The translations under genes and the position numbers were made by a program. A model generated the notes under the pieces. That model had not been told where the DNA came from, searched no databases, and saw nothing but the letters and a program-made list of their open reading frames with translations. DNA of 64,000 nucleotides from an uncultured beta proteobacterium. GTDB taxonomy: Bacteria; Pseudomonadota; Gammaproteobacteria; Burkholderiales; Burkholderiaceae_E. The stretch is from NCBI GenBank assembly GCA_903934295.1, contig CAIZNI010000056.1, forward strand, positions 124,001-188,000, read 5' to 3'. This document shows positions 16,780-26,199 of the stretch, piece by piece (the first letter of the stretch is position 1; the number at the start of each line of letters is the position of its first letter).

Positions 16780-17664
16780 ATGGCGAACATCGCTTTCTTC
16801 GGGCTGGGGGCCATGGGCCATCCGATCGCGACCAACCTGATCGCGGCGGGCAACCGGCTGGCAGTCTTCGACCGCTCGCCGCTCGCCTGTGAGCGGCTCG
16901 CCGGCGCCGGGGCGCGCGTCGGCAGCGATGCGGCCGACACGGTTCGCGAGGCCGAATTCATCATCACGCTGTTGCCGACCTCGGTCGAGGTGGGCGAAGT
17001 GCTCGACGGCCCGCGGGGGGCGTTGGCGGGTGCTGCGGCCGGGGCGATGTTCATCGACATGACCACCGGGGCGCTGGCCGATTTCATGGCCCGGCACCGC
17101 GACATCCGCGCGCGCGGCATGAGCCTGATCGATTCGCCGATCGCCCGCGGGCCCGACTACGCCGCGGCCCGCCAGAACCTGTTCCTGGTCGGTGGCGATG
17201 CGGCCGAGATCGCGCGCCTGCGTCCGGTGCTCGGGCCGGTCTGCGAGGAAGTCATCCATTGCGGACCTGCGGGCGCCGCGCTCAAGACCAAGATCATCAA
17301 CAACTACCTGGCCGGCGTGAGTGTGGTGGCCAATGCCGAGGCGCTGGCGCTCGCGGCGGCGGCCGGTCTGGACCGGGATTTTCTGCGCGGCCTGTGGAAA
17401 CGCACCGTCGCCGGGCGCGGCGCGCTCGAGACGGTGTTTCCGGGCAAGGCGCTGGCCGGGGACTTCACCCCGGGCTTCTCGGCGCGGCTGGCCACCAAGG
17501 ACCTCGCGCTGGCGCAGTCGCTGGGCGAGCACTACGGGGTGCCCCTGGCCACCGGCGCTGCGGCGCGCGAGATGTTCGCGCTGCAGGACGCCCGGGGGCG
17601 ACTCGATGAGGACTGGACCGCGCTGCTCGATGTGCTCGAGCGCGGGGCCACACCACCGGCCTGA
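16780..17664 (+). CDS. NAD(P)-dependent oxidoreductase, 3-hydroxyisobutyrate dehydrogenase family
   Basis: A 294-residue beta-hydroxyacid dehydrogenase, starting 15 bp after the PhyH stop. The Rossmann motif is FFGLGAMGHPIATNL; the substrate-binding stretch is IDSPIARGPDYAAARQN (usually DAPVSGG), and the catalytic Lys lies in AALKTKIINNYLAG. Family members oxidise 3-hydroxyisobutyrate, glycerate, 2-hydroxymethylglutarate, sulfolactaldehyde-like compounds and similar. The altered substrate loop (SPIARGP) departs from the classical DAPVSGG and resembles the SPIARTR/PVART variants seen in related catabolic dehydrogenases. Probably a later step in the pathway that uses the PhyH oxygenase. Confidence 0.9.
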   Translation: MANIAFFGLGAMGHPIATNLIAAGNRLAVFDRSPLACERLAGAGARVGSDAADTVREAEFIITLLPTSVEVGEVLDGPRGALAGAAAGAMFIDMTTGALADFMARHRDIRARGMSLIDSPIARGPDYAAARQNLFLVGGDAAEIARLRPVLGPVCEEVIHCGPAGAALKTKIINNYLAGVSVVANAEALALAAAAGLDRDFLRGLWKRTVAGRGALETVFPGKALAGDFTPGFSARLATKDLALAQSLGEHYGVPLATGAAAREMFALQDARGRLDEDWTALLDVLERGATPPA

Positions 17665-17703
17665 GCCGGTCGGTCATCCCGCGGCGCCGCGGTGCGCCCG
17701 GGT

Positions 17704-20700
17704 TCAGGCGCCCGTGCTGGTCAGCAGGCGCCGGCAGAGCTCGGCAGCGCGATCGAAATTCAGGGCGTCGATCGCGCTGGCAAGGGCCTCGAGCCCATCG
17801 TCGCCCGCCGCCGCGCTCGGGCGAATGCGCTCGACGAGTTCCAGCGCGCGCATGTCCGAGGCCTGCAGCAGCGGCAGCAGGTCGCTCAGCAGCCGTTGCT
17901 GGTCGGCGGTCGGGATCGCCGTACCGGCGTCGGCTGGCGTCCCGCGACCGGTCACCGGCTCCGGGGTCTGGCCGAGCAGCCCGGTGACCAGCGGCCCGGC
18001 AGCGGCTTCCAGTTCAGCCGCTTCGCTGTGCAGGCGCGCCAGCAGCGCTTGCCGCTGATCGGCCGTCATCGGCTGGGCCAGCGCCCGTTCGGCCGATTGG
18101 GTGGCGGCATGGAAATCATGCGCGCCCACCACCGCCGCCAGACCCTTCAGGGTGTGCAGGATCATGGCGGCCTGCGGCCAGGATTCTTCCTGCCAGTGGC
18201 CGCTCAGGCGTTCGAGGCTTTCAGGCAGGTCGTTCAGGAAACCCCGGAGCATCCGGGCGTAGGCCGGCGCATTGCCGCCCAGCCGCGCGATCGCCGCCTT
18301 CATGCCGATGCCGTTTCGCTCGGCCAGTTCGAGCCACGACCGGGCGATCGGCGCGCCCGCCGGCGCGACCGGTGAGGCGCCCGCCGCGATCTCGGGGCGG
18401 CCGGTGTGACGCAGCAGCAGCGTCACCAGGTCGGACAGTTCGAAGGGTTTGCCGACATGGTCGTTCATGCCCGCCGCCAGGCAGGCTTCGCGGTCGGTGG
18501 CCATCACGTTGGCGGTCATCGCGATGATCGGCAGCGCCGAGAAGCCCGGTCGGGCGCGGATGTGCGCCGTCGCGGTGAAGCCGTCCATCACCGGCATCTG
18601 CAGGTCCATCAGCACCGCATCGAAGGGCGGATCGGCCTCGAACACTGCCGTCATGCCCTTGTGCCCGTTGTCGGCGAGTTCGACCTGCGCGCCCTCGGCC
18701 AGCAGCAGCTCCTGGGCCACCTGCCGGTTGTTCGGGTTGTCCTCGACCACCAGCAGGCGCAGCCCCTCGAGGCGGGCGACGGCCGGGGTGGCTGCGCGCA
18801 CGCGCTCGCGGGCCGCGGGATCGCCCAGTCGGGCGTCGCGGATCGCCTCGGCCAGCATCGAGGCGGTCGCCGGTTTCACCAGGAAACCGTCGAGCAGCGC
18901 GTGTTCGCGCGTCTGGTCGCGGGCCAACTGTTCGCGACCGTGGGCGGTCACCATCATCACCATCGCGTCGGGGCCCCGGTTCTTGGGTTCGCGCAGCCGC
19001 TGGCTGGTCTGCCAGCCGTCCAGCCCGGGCATCTGCCAGTCAATCAGCGCCACGTCATGGGGGCGGCCGCGGGCGCTCTGCTCACGCGACAGTGCGATCG
19101 CCTCGGCGCCGCTGGCCACCGCGTCGACGGTGCCGCCCATCGATGTGACCAGCGCGCCCAGGAGATCGCGGGCAACCGCATTATCGTCGACCAGCAGCAG
19201 CCGCAGACCGCTCAGGGGGCGCCCGCTCGCGGGTAGGGGGCGCCCGCTCGCGGGCAGGGTGCGCCCGCCCGCGGGAAGGGTGCGCCCGCCCGCGGGCGAC
19301 GCCGCCGTGCCGTCCGCGATCTCGTCGCCGATCGGCAGCCGGATGCGGAAGGCGAAAGTGCTGCCCCGGCCCGGGCTGCTGTCCAGCTGAATCTGCCCGC
19401 CCATCAGCTCGACCAGGCGCCGGCAGATCGCCAGGCCCAGGCCGGTGCCGCCGAAGCGCCGGGTGGTGGAGCTCTCGGCCTGCGAGAAGCCACTGAAGAT
19501 GTGGGCGTGCTGGTCGAGCGGAATGCCGATGCCGGTGTCGCGCACCGAGAATTCGATCAGCACGTCGCCGGCACCGCGTTCGATCTGGCGCAGCCGCACC
19601 ACCACCTCGCCGGTCTCGGTGAACTTGATCGCATTGCTGCCCAGATTGATCAGCACCTGCTGCAGGCGCATGTCGTCGGCCACCAGCACCGGGGGCAGCG
19701 CGGTGTCGATGTCGAACAGGACCTCGACCGGCTTGGGGCCCAGGCTGGCCGACAGGATCACCGAGAGGTCGCGCATCAGGCGGTCGATCGGAAACGCGCG
19801 CGGATCGAGCGACATCTTGTCGGCTTCGACCTTGGAGAAGTCCAGGATGTCGTTGAGCAGCAGCAGCAGCGATCGGGCCGCGCTCTCGGTCTTGGCCGCG
19901 TAGTCGCCCTGGCGCTGGGTCAGCGGGGTCGACTGCAGCAGCTTGAGCATGCCCAGGATCGCGTTCAGCGGGGTGCGAATCTCGTGGCTCATGTTGGCCA
20001 GGAACTGGCTCTTGGCGCGGTCTGCCTGCTCGGCGGCCTCCTTGGCATGACGGAAGTTGCGCAGGTTCTCCTCGCGTTCGCTGATCAGCTGGGTGATCAG
20101 GTCCGAGATCGCCCGCAGATCCTGTGCGTCCTCCTGGCCGGGGTCGCTGCTGTGAGGCCATTGTCCGGTGCGCATCTGCTCGGCGGTCTGGCGCAGCACC
20201 GCAAACGCGCTGGCCCGGTTCTGGTTGGCCAGTTGCAGGCTTTCGGACATCTGGTTGAAGCTGTCGACCAGCACCGTCACCTCGCCCGAGGATTTCACCT
20301 CGACCCGACGCGTGAGTTCGCCGCGCGCCAGCCGCGAGGCGGCATTGGCCAGCTCGATGATCGGTCGCGAGAAATTGCGCGCCACCACATAGGCCAGCAT
20401 CAGCACCGCCACGGCGGAGACCGCCAGCAGCGCGATGAAGAAATACAGCGCCGACTCGAAGTCCTTGGACAGCAGCGCGTACGGAACCGCGTACGCAATC
20501 CGCACGAAGGGTGCGCCCGGCACGATCGCCAGATCGCGATAGGCGAGCAGTCCGGCTGCGTTCTTGCGGAAGGTGACCTCGCTCACCAGCCCCGGCTCGG
20601 GCAGGTCGGCCGCGCTCAGCTTGATGCGGGTGCGCGCCGGTCCCAGCAGGTTTTCGCCGGCCGGCGAGAACAGCCAGATCGGTTCCTCGTCGAACAGGGT

Positions 20701-21390
20701 GAAGGTCTTGAGTCGGCTGGCGAAGCCGTCGAGCCGGACCCGGATCACCACCACGCCGCTGAACGCGCCGTTGTCGAAGTCCAGCGAGGGCAGCCCCGCC
20801 AGCAGCGAGAGCCGGCCCTTCTCGTCACGGAAGGGCCCCTCGATCGCGACCTCGCGCGGTGGCATGAACCATTCCATGTTGCCCGACGAGAGCAGGGCCG
20901 GTGTCGTGCGGATCCGCTCGAACAGGCGGTCGAAGTGAACCCGGGTGGGGGCGCTGGCCGCGCGCTGGGCAGCCACCGACGCGGCCGACAGGCTGTCGGT
21001 GGAGGCGCTGCGCTTGCGGTCCTCCACGCTGGCCACCATCTGGCCGGCGGGGTCGGCGTAGTAGATGCCGGAATAGATGTCGTAGTCGGTCTGCAGCCGC
21101 AGGAAATGGGTCTCCAGACCCTTGGCATTGATGATCCGTTCGTCCTGCGAGGCCGACAGGTACATCGCCAGCGATTCCGACGAGGTGATCTGCTTGAGCG
21201 ATCGGTTCAGCCCCAGCCCGAACTCCTGGTCGAAGCTGGCCGCGATGATGCCGATCTGCTGGCGCATCGTCTGCTCGGTTCGCAGGCGGGCCGAATCCTT
21301 GCTGAACTCGAAGGAGACGTAGATGAGCGGCACGCCGATCAGCAGACCGACCGCCAGGAAGGACAGCAGCAGACGATGAAAGATCGGCAT
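17704..21390 (-). CDS. Large hybrid sensor histidine kinase (periplasmic sensor-HAMP-HisKA-HATPase-REC-REC-Hpt)
   Basis: A 1228-residue membrane kinase. TM1 is at about residues 7-27, a periplasmic sensor of about 285 residues follows (Cache-like by length and position), and TM2 is at about 313-336. Next comes HAMP ([22 protein letters not shown]) and HisKA with the phospho-acceptor His near 467 ([16 protein letters not shown]). The HATPase has [20 protein letters not shown] and [13 protein letters not shown]. Two receiver domains carry Asp near 783 ([12 protein letters not shown]) and 928 ([12 protein letters not shown]), and a C-terminal Hpt has its His near 1078 ([13 protein letters not shown]). 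The HATPase-REC1 linker holds four 7-residue repeats. No DNA-binding output is fused, so the phosphate must pass to an unlinked regulator. It lies directly downstream of two solute-binding-protein genes on the same strand. Confidence 0.95.
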   Translation of the reverse strand: MPIFHRLLLSFLAVGLLIGVPLIYVSFEFSKDSARLRTEQTMRQQIGIIAASFDQEFGLGLNRSLKQITSSESLAMYLSASQDERIINAKGLETHFLRLQTDYDIYSGIYYADPAGQMVASVEDRKRSASTDSLSAASVAAQRAASAPTRVHFDRLFERIRTTPALLSSGNMEWFMPPREVAIEGPFRDEKGRLSLLAGLPSLDFDNGAFSGVVVIRVRLDGFASRLKTFTLFDEEPIWLFSPAGENLLGPARTRIKLSAADLPEPGLVSEVTFRKNAAGLLAYRDLAIVPGAPFVRIAYAVPYALLSKDFESALYFFIALLAVSAVAVLMLAYVVARNFSRPIIELANAASRLARGELTRRVEVKSSGEVTVLVDSFNQMSESLQLANQNRASAFAVLRQTAEQMRTGQWPHSSDPGQEDAQDLRAISDLITQLISEREENLRNFRHAKEAAEQADRAKSQFLANMSHEIRTPLNAILGMLKLLQSTPLTQRQGDYAAKTESAARSLLLLLNDILDFSKVEADKMSLDPRAFPIDRLMRDLSVILSASLGPKPVEVLFDIDTALPPVLVADDMRLQQVLINLGSNAIKFTETGEVVVRLRQIERGAGDVLIEFSVRDTGIGIPLDQHAHIFSGFSQAESSTTRRFGGTGLGLAICRRLVELMGGQIQLDSSPGRGSTFAFRIRLPIGDEIADGTAASPAGGRTLPAGGRTLPASGRPLPASGRPLSGLRLLLVDDNAVARDLLGALVTSMGGTVDAVASGAEAIALSREQSARGRPHDVALIDWQMPGLDGWQTSQRLREPKNRGPDAMVMMVTAHGREQLARDQTREHALLDGFLVKPATASMLAEAIRDARLGDPAARERVRAATPAVARLEGLRLLVVEDNPNNRQVAQELLLAEGAQVELADNGHKGMTAVFEADPPFDAVLMDLQMPVMDGFTATAHIRARPGFSALPIIAMTANVMATDREACLAAGMNDHVGKPFELSDLVTLLLRHTGRPEIAAGASPVAPAGAPIARSWLELAERNGIGMKAAIARLGGNAPAYARMLRGFLNDLPESLERLSGHWQEESWPQAAMILHTLKGLAAVVGAHDFHAATQSAERALAQPMTADQRQALLARLHSEAAELEAAAGPLVTGLLGQTPEPVTGRGTPADAGTAIPTADQQRLLSDLLPLLQASDMRALELVERIRPSAAAGDDGLEALASAIDALNFDRAAELCRRLLTSTGA
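19217..19300. repeat. Four in-frame tandem copies of a 21-bp unit inside the hybrid kinase
   Basis: Units of 21 bp start at 19217, 19238, 19259 and 19280 (GGGCGCCCGCTCGCGGGTAGG and close variants). Read on the minus strand they encode a seven-residue repeat of the kind [14 protein letters not shown] at about residues 697-724, between the HATPase domain and the first receiver. Each unit also contains a GC-rich partial palindrome (CCCGC...GCGGG). The length is a multiple of three, so copy-number change would keep the frame and alter only linker length. Confidence 0.92.
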
Positions 21391-21452
21391 CGATCAGCCC
21401 CGGCGCGCCGACCGACGGGTGCGCGCGCGGCCCGGCTCGCGGTGGCGCGCCG

Positions 21453-22571
21453 TCATCGGCGCAGGGCCAGCGATTGCTCGACGACCTCGTCGATCAGGTA
21501 AAGGGCGTCATCGAGCTTGATGCCCAGGGCCTTGGCGCGATTGCGGTTCACCAGATAGGGCCCGCGCTCGGGGGTGCGCACCGCCATGCGAGCCGGGCTC
21601 AGCCCCTGGTCGAGGATGCTGTGCGCCATCTCGAAGGCCATGTGGCCCTGGTTGAATCCCGAGTCGTTGGCGGTCAGCAGCATGCCCTCGAGCACGAACT
21701 GGTCCTCGTGCGAGGCTTCGGGAATCCGGATGTTGTTCAGGTACCAGCGCCCGACCTCCAGCATGTCGACATGGTTGCCCTTGGCGTCTCTCATGGTGTC
21801 GTGGTTCAGGACGACGAAAGCGTCGACCTGCTTGGACAGCTCCAGCGCGCGAGCCTTGAATTCCTCCAGCGAGTTCGTGATCACCTTGTCGACCAGCTTC
21901 AGCGGCAGGCTGCCGCGCTGGGCCAGCTGCTCGATCATCTTGACGTTGGGGCGCGAGGACTCCGAATCGCAGGCCAGGATGGCGAAGGTGCGGGCCTGCG
22001 GCACCAGGCGCTTGAGCAGGTCGAGGCTTTCCTTGTGATAGCCCGACTGCCAGACCCCGGTCACGTTGCGGCCCGGCGCATCGAGGCTGTCGACCAGCCC
22101 GTACTTCAGCGGCAGGCCGTTGATGCCCCAGAACACCACCGGCGTGCTCGAGTCGAGCAGCTGGGCGCCGATGTGCTTGGCCGCGTTGTCGTCGCCCAGC
22201 ATCACCAGGTCGGGCTTGAACGCGCGAATCGCGGTCATGATGCGCGCCGTCGCACTGGCCATCTCGGCGCGGCTGTCCTTGCGCTTGGTGTCCATCCAGT
22301 CCTTGCGCACAACGACTTTCGCGGTCTCGATGAAATCGTTCTGTTCGAGCTGGCGGGCCTGCGCTTCGTCGAGATAGCCCAGCTTGACCATCGCCGCGCT
22401 GACCCCCTTCTGGGTCGACTTCGACCACAGATAGGCCTTGTGGTAGCTGCTGACGATGAAGATGCGCTTGGCCGGCTTGCCCGGCTTGGCCGCCGCGGCG
22501 ACGCCGGCAAGCGCGAGCATCGGCAGCGCCAGCAGCCGGCGGCGCGACGACGCGGTGGTCTGTGTGGCCAT
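21453..22571 (-). CDS. Solute-binding protein of the ABC_sub_bind (YtvA/COG2984-type) family
   Basis: A 372-residue exported protein, with an Arg-rich start (SSRRRLLALPMLALAGVAAAA) that could be a Tat- or Sec-type signal. The mature part (RIFIVSSYHKAYLWSKSTQKGV..., LVMLGDDNAAKHIGAQLLDSSTPVVFWGINGLPLKYG, NVTGVWQSGYHKESLDLLKRLVP) matches the ABC_sub_bind layout of two Rossmann-like lobes. No permease or ATPase accompanies it. The hybrid kinase starts 62 bp downstream and another binding-protein gene ends 6 bp upstream, so all three are probably cotranscribed. I infer that it presents a ligand to the kinase's periplasmic domain rather than serving transport; this is untested. Confidence 0.85.
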   Translation of the reverse strand: MATQTTASSRRRLLALPMLALAGVAAAAKPGKPAKRIFIVSSYHKAYLWSKSTQKGVSAAMVKLGYLDEAQARQLEQNDFIETAKVVVRKDWMDTKRKDSRAEMASATARIMTAIRAFKPDLVMLGDDNAAKHIGAQLLDSSTPVVFWGINGLPLKYGLVDSLDAPGRNVTGVWQSGYHKESLDLLKRLVPQARTFAILACDSESSRPNVKMIEQLAQRGSLPLKLVDKVITNSLEEFKARALELSKQVDAFVVLNHDTMRDAKGNHVDMLEVGRWYLNNIRIPEASHEDQFVLEGMLLTANDSGFNQGHMAFEMAHSILDQGLSPARMAVRTPERGPYLVNRNRAKALGIKLDDALYLIDEVVEQSLALRR

Positions 22572-22577
22572 GGGGGT

Positions 22578-23942
22578 CTAGACCTTTCGCCGGGCGCGCC
22601 ACTTGCCGAAGATCTCGGTCACCTGTCCCGAGTAGAGGTCGAGCGCTTCCTGCGGCGTGCGCCGCCCCGAGGCCGCCTCGGCGAACATGCGCGGCAGCAG
22701 CCACTCCTTCCAGATCTCGTCGATCGCGCCGTTGGCGTAGCCCGGATAGCCCACGCCCACCGTCCACTTGTCGGCGTCCGAGAAGATGTTGTACTTGTCG
22801 GCCGGCGACGCCTTCGGGTCGTTGGCCACCAGTTGCTGCAGATCGGGCACCAGCTGCGGGAAGGTCGGGAAGTTGTAGAAGCCGCTGGCCAGGAAGGCAT
22901 TGCGCGACTCGCCCGCCAGGTCGACCAGGAATTTCTTGGCCCCGCCGATGTTGCGCGCGAACTTCCAGATGACGTAGGCATTCATCAGGTGCATGACCCC
23001 GAGCTGTCCGGCGGGTCCGCGCGCCGGGCGCCCCAGCAGAATCTTGCTGGCCACCGGGATCTTCTCACTTTCGCCGGTGCGGGTGACCGAGATCGCGTTC
23101 AGTGTGAGCGATCCCTTGCCGGCGAGCATCAGCCGGTTGTTCGAGGACGCATCCCACGAGAAGATCTCGTCGGTCATCGTCTCGGTGTAGAGCGCTTTCG
23201 CGTATTTCAGGGCTTCCAGGCTGTTGCGCGAATTCAGGCATGGCCGGCCGTCGGCGTCCTGGACCGCACCGCCGAACGACAGCAGGATCGAGCGCAGCGC
23301 CATGCTGCTGTCGAGTTCGTTGGACATCCCGATGCCCACCGGGATGCCGTGCTTCTGCTTGATCCGGGCGCCGCCCTCGCGGATCGAGTCCCAGGTGTCG
23401 GGTTTGTAGCCGACGTCGTCCCACAGGTCCTTGCGGTAGTTGACCGGGTCGGGCACGTAGCTGTCCGAGAAACCGAAATACTTGCGGGTGACCGGGTTGA
23501 AGGTGCTCTTGACGGCGATTTCCAGCGGCTTGCCGTACTTGCGCTCGCACTCGGCGTAGATGTCCCGGTGATCGATGACATGGTCTTCGTAGGAGGCCGG
23601 CGGGCTCAGGAACATGCACAGGTCGTGGCCCTGCTTCTTGCCGATCTCGGCGGCCGCGCGACTCTCGATGCTGGTCATGCCGACATTGGTCACCACGACG
23701 TCGGTGTCGTTGCGCTCGCCCCATTCCTTGATGAACTTCTTGTTGAACCATTCGTCGAAGGCGGGCACGAAGTGGTTCCACTGCATGATCTTCAGGGAAT
23801 GTTTCTTCGCGGCGCGGGCGCTGCCCAGCAGGGGCGGGGAAAGGCTGGCGGCCACGCCGACGGCGGCGCCGGTGCGGATGAAGCCACGGCGCGCCTCGGC
23901 GGGGTTCTCGTCTCGGGACGGTGGCAGGGAGGGCTCGGACAT
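22578..23942 (-). CDS. Extracellular solute-binding protein, family 1-like, with Tat-type signal
   Basis: A 454-residue protein whose N-terminus reads EARRGFIRTGAAVGVAASLSPPLLGSARA, a twin-arginine export signal (RRGFIR). The mature region (KIMQWNHFVPAFDEWFNKKFIKEWGERND, WDDVGYKPDTWDSIREGGARIKQKHGIPVG, TLNAISVTRTGE) has the fold pattern of carbohydrate/polyamine family 1 binding proteins. It is the first gene of the group that includes another binding protein and the hybrid kinase. No transporter subunits are adjacent on either side. The 230-bp upstream gap is shared with the divergent aldolase gene. Confidence 0.88.
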   Translation of the reverse strand: MSEPSLPPSRDENPAEARRGFIRTGAAVGVAASLSPPLLGSARAAKKHSLKIMQWNHFVPAFDEWFNKKFIKEWGERNDTDVVVTNVGMTSIESRAAAEIGKKQGHDLCMFLSPPASYEDHVIDHRDIYAECERKYGKPLEIAVKSTFNPVTRKYFGFSDSYVPDPVNYRKDLWDDVGYKPDTWDSIREGGARIKQKHGIPVGIGMSNELDSSMALRSILLSFGGAVQDADGRPCLNSRNSLEALKYAKALYTETMTDEIFSWDASSNNRLMLAGKGSLTLNAISVTRTGESEKIPVASKILLGRPARGPAGQLGVMHLMNAYVIWKFARNIGGAKKFLVDLAGESRNAFLASGFYNFPTFPQLVPDLQQLVANDPKASPADKYNIFSDADKWTVGVGYPGYANGAIDEIWKEWLLPRMFAEAASGRRTPQEALDLYSGQVTEIFGKWRARRKV

Positions 23943-24172
23943 GGGTGGATCTCCGTTGTGATGCGCAGGCCGGGCGTTTTGCCTCTTGATGGGTCGGATG
24001 AGGGTAGCGTGATCGCCGCGCTGGCGCTCGGTTCAATTGCGCCGCCTTATCCGGTCTGCTTTGACGATCGGGAGGAAGACGAACCGGGGGCGGCGGCGCC
24101 GGCGGCCGGTTTCCGGGACAATCCGGTCCGTTGGCCGCGCCGCGGGCCGGATCCTGGATTGAGAGGCGATCA

Positions 24173-24946
24173 ATGAATGAAGTTTCCCTGAAGCAGCGCA
24201 TCCAGGCCGGGCATGTCGCGGCGGGCACCATGGTGTTCGAGTTCTTCGTGCCGGGCCTGCCGCAGATCGCGCGCTCGGCGGGCGCCGACTTCCTGCTCTA
24301 CGACATGGAGCACAGCGGCGCCGACACCGAGACCATCAAGGCGCAGTGCGCTGCCTGCGCCGGCGTGGGCGTGGCGCCGCTGGTGCGGGTGCCCGGACAC
24401 GAGTATTCGCAGGTGGCCCGGGCGCTCGATGCCGGTGCCCACGGCGTCATGGTGCCGATGGTGGCCGACGCGGCCCAGGCCGCCGAGATCGTCTCGTTCA
24501 CCCGGTATCCGCCGCGCGGACGGCGTGGCGCGGCCTTCGGTCTGGCCCACGACGGCTACAGCGCCGGCACGCCGCGCGACAAGATGGCCGCCAGCGAAGC
24601 GCGCACCCTGGTGCTGGCGATGATCGAGACGGCCGAGGGGCTGGCCAATGTCGACGCGATCGCGGCGGTGCCGGGGGTCGATGTCCTGTTTCTGGGCCAT
24701 TTCGACCTGACGAATTTCCTCGGGATTCCGGGCGAATTCACGCACCCGGCTTTCGAGTCGGCGATCCGTGCGATTGCGGCGGCGGCGCAGCGCCACGGCA
24801 AGGTCGCCGCGACGATGGCCGGTGACCAGGCCTGGGCCGAGCGCTTCCATGCGATCGGATACCGGATGTTCGCCTGTGGGCTCGATGTCCATCTGTTCCA
24901 GCACGCGCTGGCCGGTGGCATCCGGGCGGTGCGGGCGCTGGGCTGA
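24173..24946 (+). CDS. HpcH/HpaI-family aldolase/citrate lyase-like protein
   Basis: The start ATG at 24173 (MNEVSLKQRIQAG) follows GAGAGG; the earlier track start lacks support. The 257-residue protein has the phosphoenolpyruvate-binding TIM-barrel features of class II HpaI aldolases: ADFLLYDMEHSGAD, LVRVPGHEYSQVARALDAGAHGVMVPMV, the metal ligands in MIETAEGLANVD and LGHFDLTNFLG, and GYRMFACGLDV near the end. The enzymes cleave or form 2-keto-4-hydroxy acids with Mg2+, Mn2+ or Co2+. The downstream CoA transferase begins at the stop codon, so the two are an operon acting on the same acid (inference). Confidence 0.91.
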   Translation: MNEVSLKQRIQAGHVAAGTMVFEFFVPGLPQIARSAGADFLLYDMEHSGADTETIKAQCAACAGVGVAPLVRVPGHEYSQVARALDAGAHGVMVPMVADAAQAAEIVSFTRYPPRGRRGAAFGLAHDGYSAGTPRDKMAASEARTLVLAMIETAEGLANVDAIAAVPGVDVLFLGHFDLTNFLGIPGEFTHPAFESAIRAIAAAAQRHGKVAATMAGDQAWAERFHAIGYRMFACGLDVHLFQHALAGGIRAVRALG

Positions 24947-26199
24947 TGGCGCCGGTCCCGATGTCTTCCACGACGCCCGTGTCCGACGACGCTTCCTCGC
25001 ACGGTGCGCTGCACGGCATCCGCGTGCTCGACCTGACCACCGTCCTGATGGGGCCCTCGGCCACCCAGATGCTGGGTGACCTGGGCGCCGATGTCATCAA
25101 GGTCGAGCCGCCGGCGGGCGACACTGGGCGCTATGTCGGCGCGGCGCGGCACCGCGGCATGGCGGGCGGCTTCCTGCAGAACAACCGCAACAAGCGCTCG
25201 ATCGTGCTCGACCTGAAGAACCCCGACGGGCTCGCCGCCCTGCTGCGGCTGGCCGCCCGCGCCGATGTGCTCATCTACAACGTGCGGCCCCAGGCCATGA
25301 ATCGCCTGGGCCTGTCCTACGACGACGTGCGCGCGGTGCGCCCCGACATCGTCTATGTCGGGATGTTCGGCTATGGCCAGACCGGGCCCTACGGCGGCCG
25401 CCCGGCCTACGACGACCTGATCCAGGCGGTCACCGGGATGCCCTCGCTGATGGCTGTGATCGGCGACGGCGTGCCCCGCTACCTGCCGGTGCTGATCGCC
25501 GATCGCGCCACCGGCCAGGCCGGCGTCAATGCGGTGCTGGCAGCCCTGCTGAGCCGCTCGCGCACCGGACGCGGGCAGGCGATCGAGATTCCGATGTTCG
25601 AGACCATGGTGCCCTTCGTGCTGGGCGAGCACATGGACGGACAGGTGTTCGATCCGCCGCTGGGCGAGGCCGGTTACCAGCGCGTGCTCAGCCGCCATCG
25701 GACGGCCTTCGCCACGCTCGACGGCCATGTGGCCGCGGTCCTCTACACCGATCGCCACTGGCAGGCGTTTCTGGCCTCGTGCGGCGAGCCCGATCGCTTT
25801 GCCACCGATCCGCGGCTGGTCGACCTGGCCACCCGGACCCGGCACATCGATGCGCTGTACGCGGAACTGGCCGAGCGCTTTCGCACCCGCTCCACCGCGC
25901 AGTGGATGGATCTGCTGCAGCAGGCCGACATTCCGGCCGCGCCGCTGAACACCCTGCCGTCGCTGCTCGCCGACCCGCACCTGGACGCGGTCGGTTTCTT
26001 CCGTCACGAGGACCATCCGAGCGAGGGCCGCATCCGCATGATGGCGCCGCTGGGTACCTGGTCCGGTACACCGCCCACCATCCGGCGGCTGGCGCCGCGC
26101 CTGGGCGAACACTCGCGTGAAGTGCTCGCCGAGGCGGGATATGACGCCGCCGAGATCGACCGGCTGATCGACACCGGCGCCTGTCGCGCCGCCCCCTAG
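24946..26199 (+). CDS. CoA transferase, CaiB/BaiF (family III)
   Basis: A 417-residue family III CoA transferase; the ATG overlaps the last base of the aldolase stop (TGATGG). A second ATG at 24961 would also be possible. GIRVLDLTTVLMGPSATQMLGDLGADVIKVEPP is the standard N-terminus, FLQNNRNKRSIVLDLKNPDG follows, and the catalytic Asp lies in PAYDDLIQAVTGM. Such enzymes move CoA between acyl-CoA and a carboxylic acid. With the aldolase upstream it may activate a dicarboxylic or hydroxy acid so that cleavage can proceed. Its stop overlaps the convergent dehydrogenase stop by four bases. Confidence 0.93.
   Translation: MAPVPMSSTTPVSDDASSHGALHGIRVLDLTTVLMGPSATQMLGDLGADVIKVEPPAGDTGRYVGAARHRGMAGGFLQNNRNKRSIVLDLKNPDGLAALLRLAARADVLIYNVRPQAMNRLGLSYDDVRAVRPDIVYVGMFGYGQTGPYGGRPAYDDLIQAVTGMPSLMAVIGDGVPRYLPVLIADRATGQAGVNAVLAALLSRSRTGRGQAIEIPMFETMVPFVLGEHMDGQVFDPPLGEAGYQRVLSRHRTAFATLDGHVAAVLYTDRHWQAFLASCGEPDRFATDPRLVDLATRTRHIDALYAELAERFRTRSTAQWMDLLQQADIPAAPLNTLPSLLADPHLDAVGFFRHEDHPSEGRIRMMAPLGTWSGTPPTIRRLAPRLGEHSREVLAEAGYDAAEIDRLIDTGACRAAP

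Noticed and set aside
19501-21501. 666-residue plus-strand ORF
   Set aside because: Antisense to the hybrid kinase; R/G/H/Q-rich shadow translation.
21474-24176. 900-residue plus-strand ORF
   Set aside because: Antisense to two binding-protein genes with clear family motifs; the translation is rich in R, G, H, D and Q with no domain, typical of shadow frames in GC-rich DNA.
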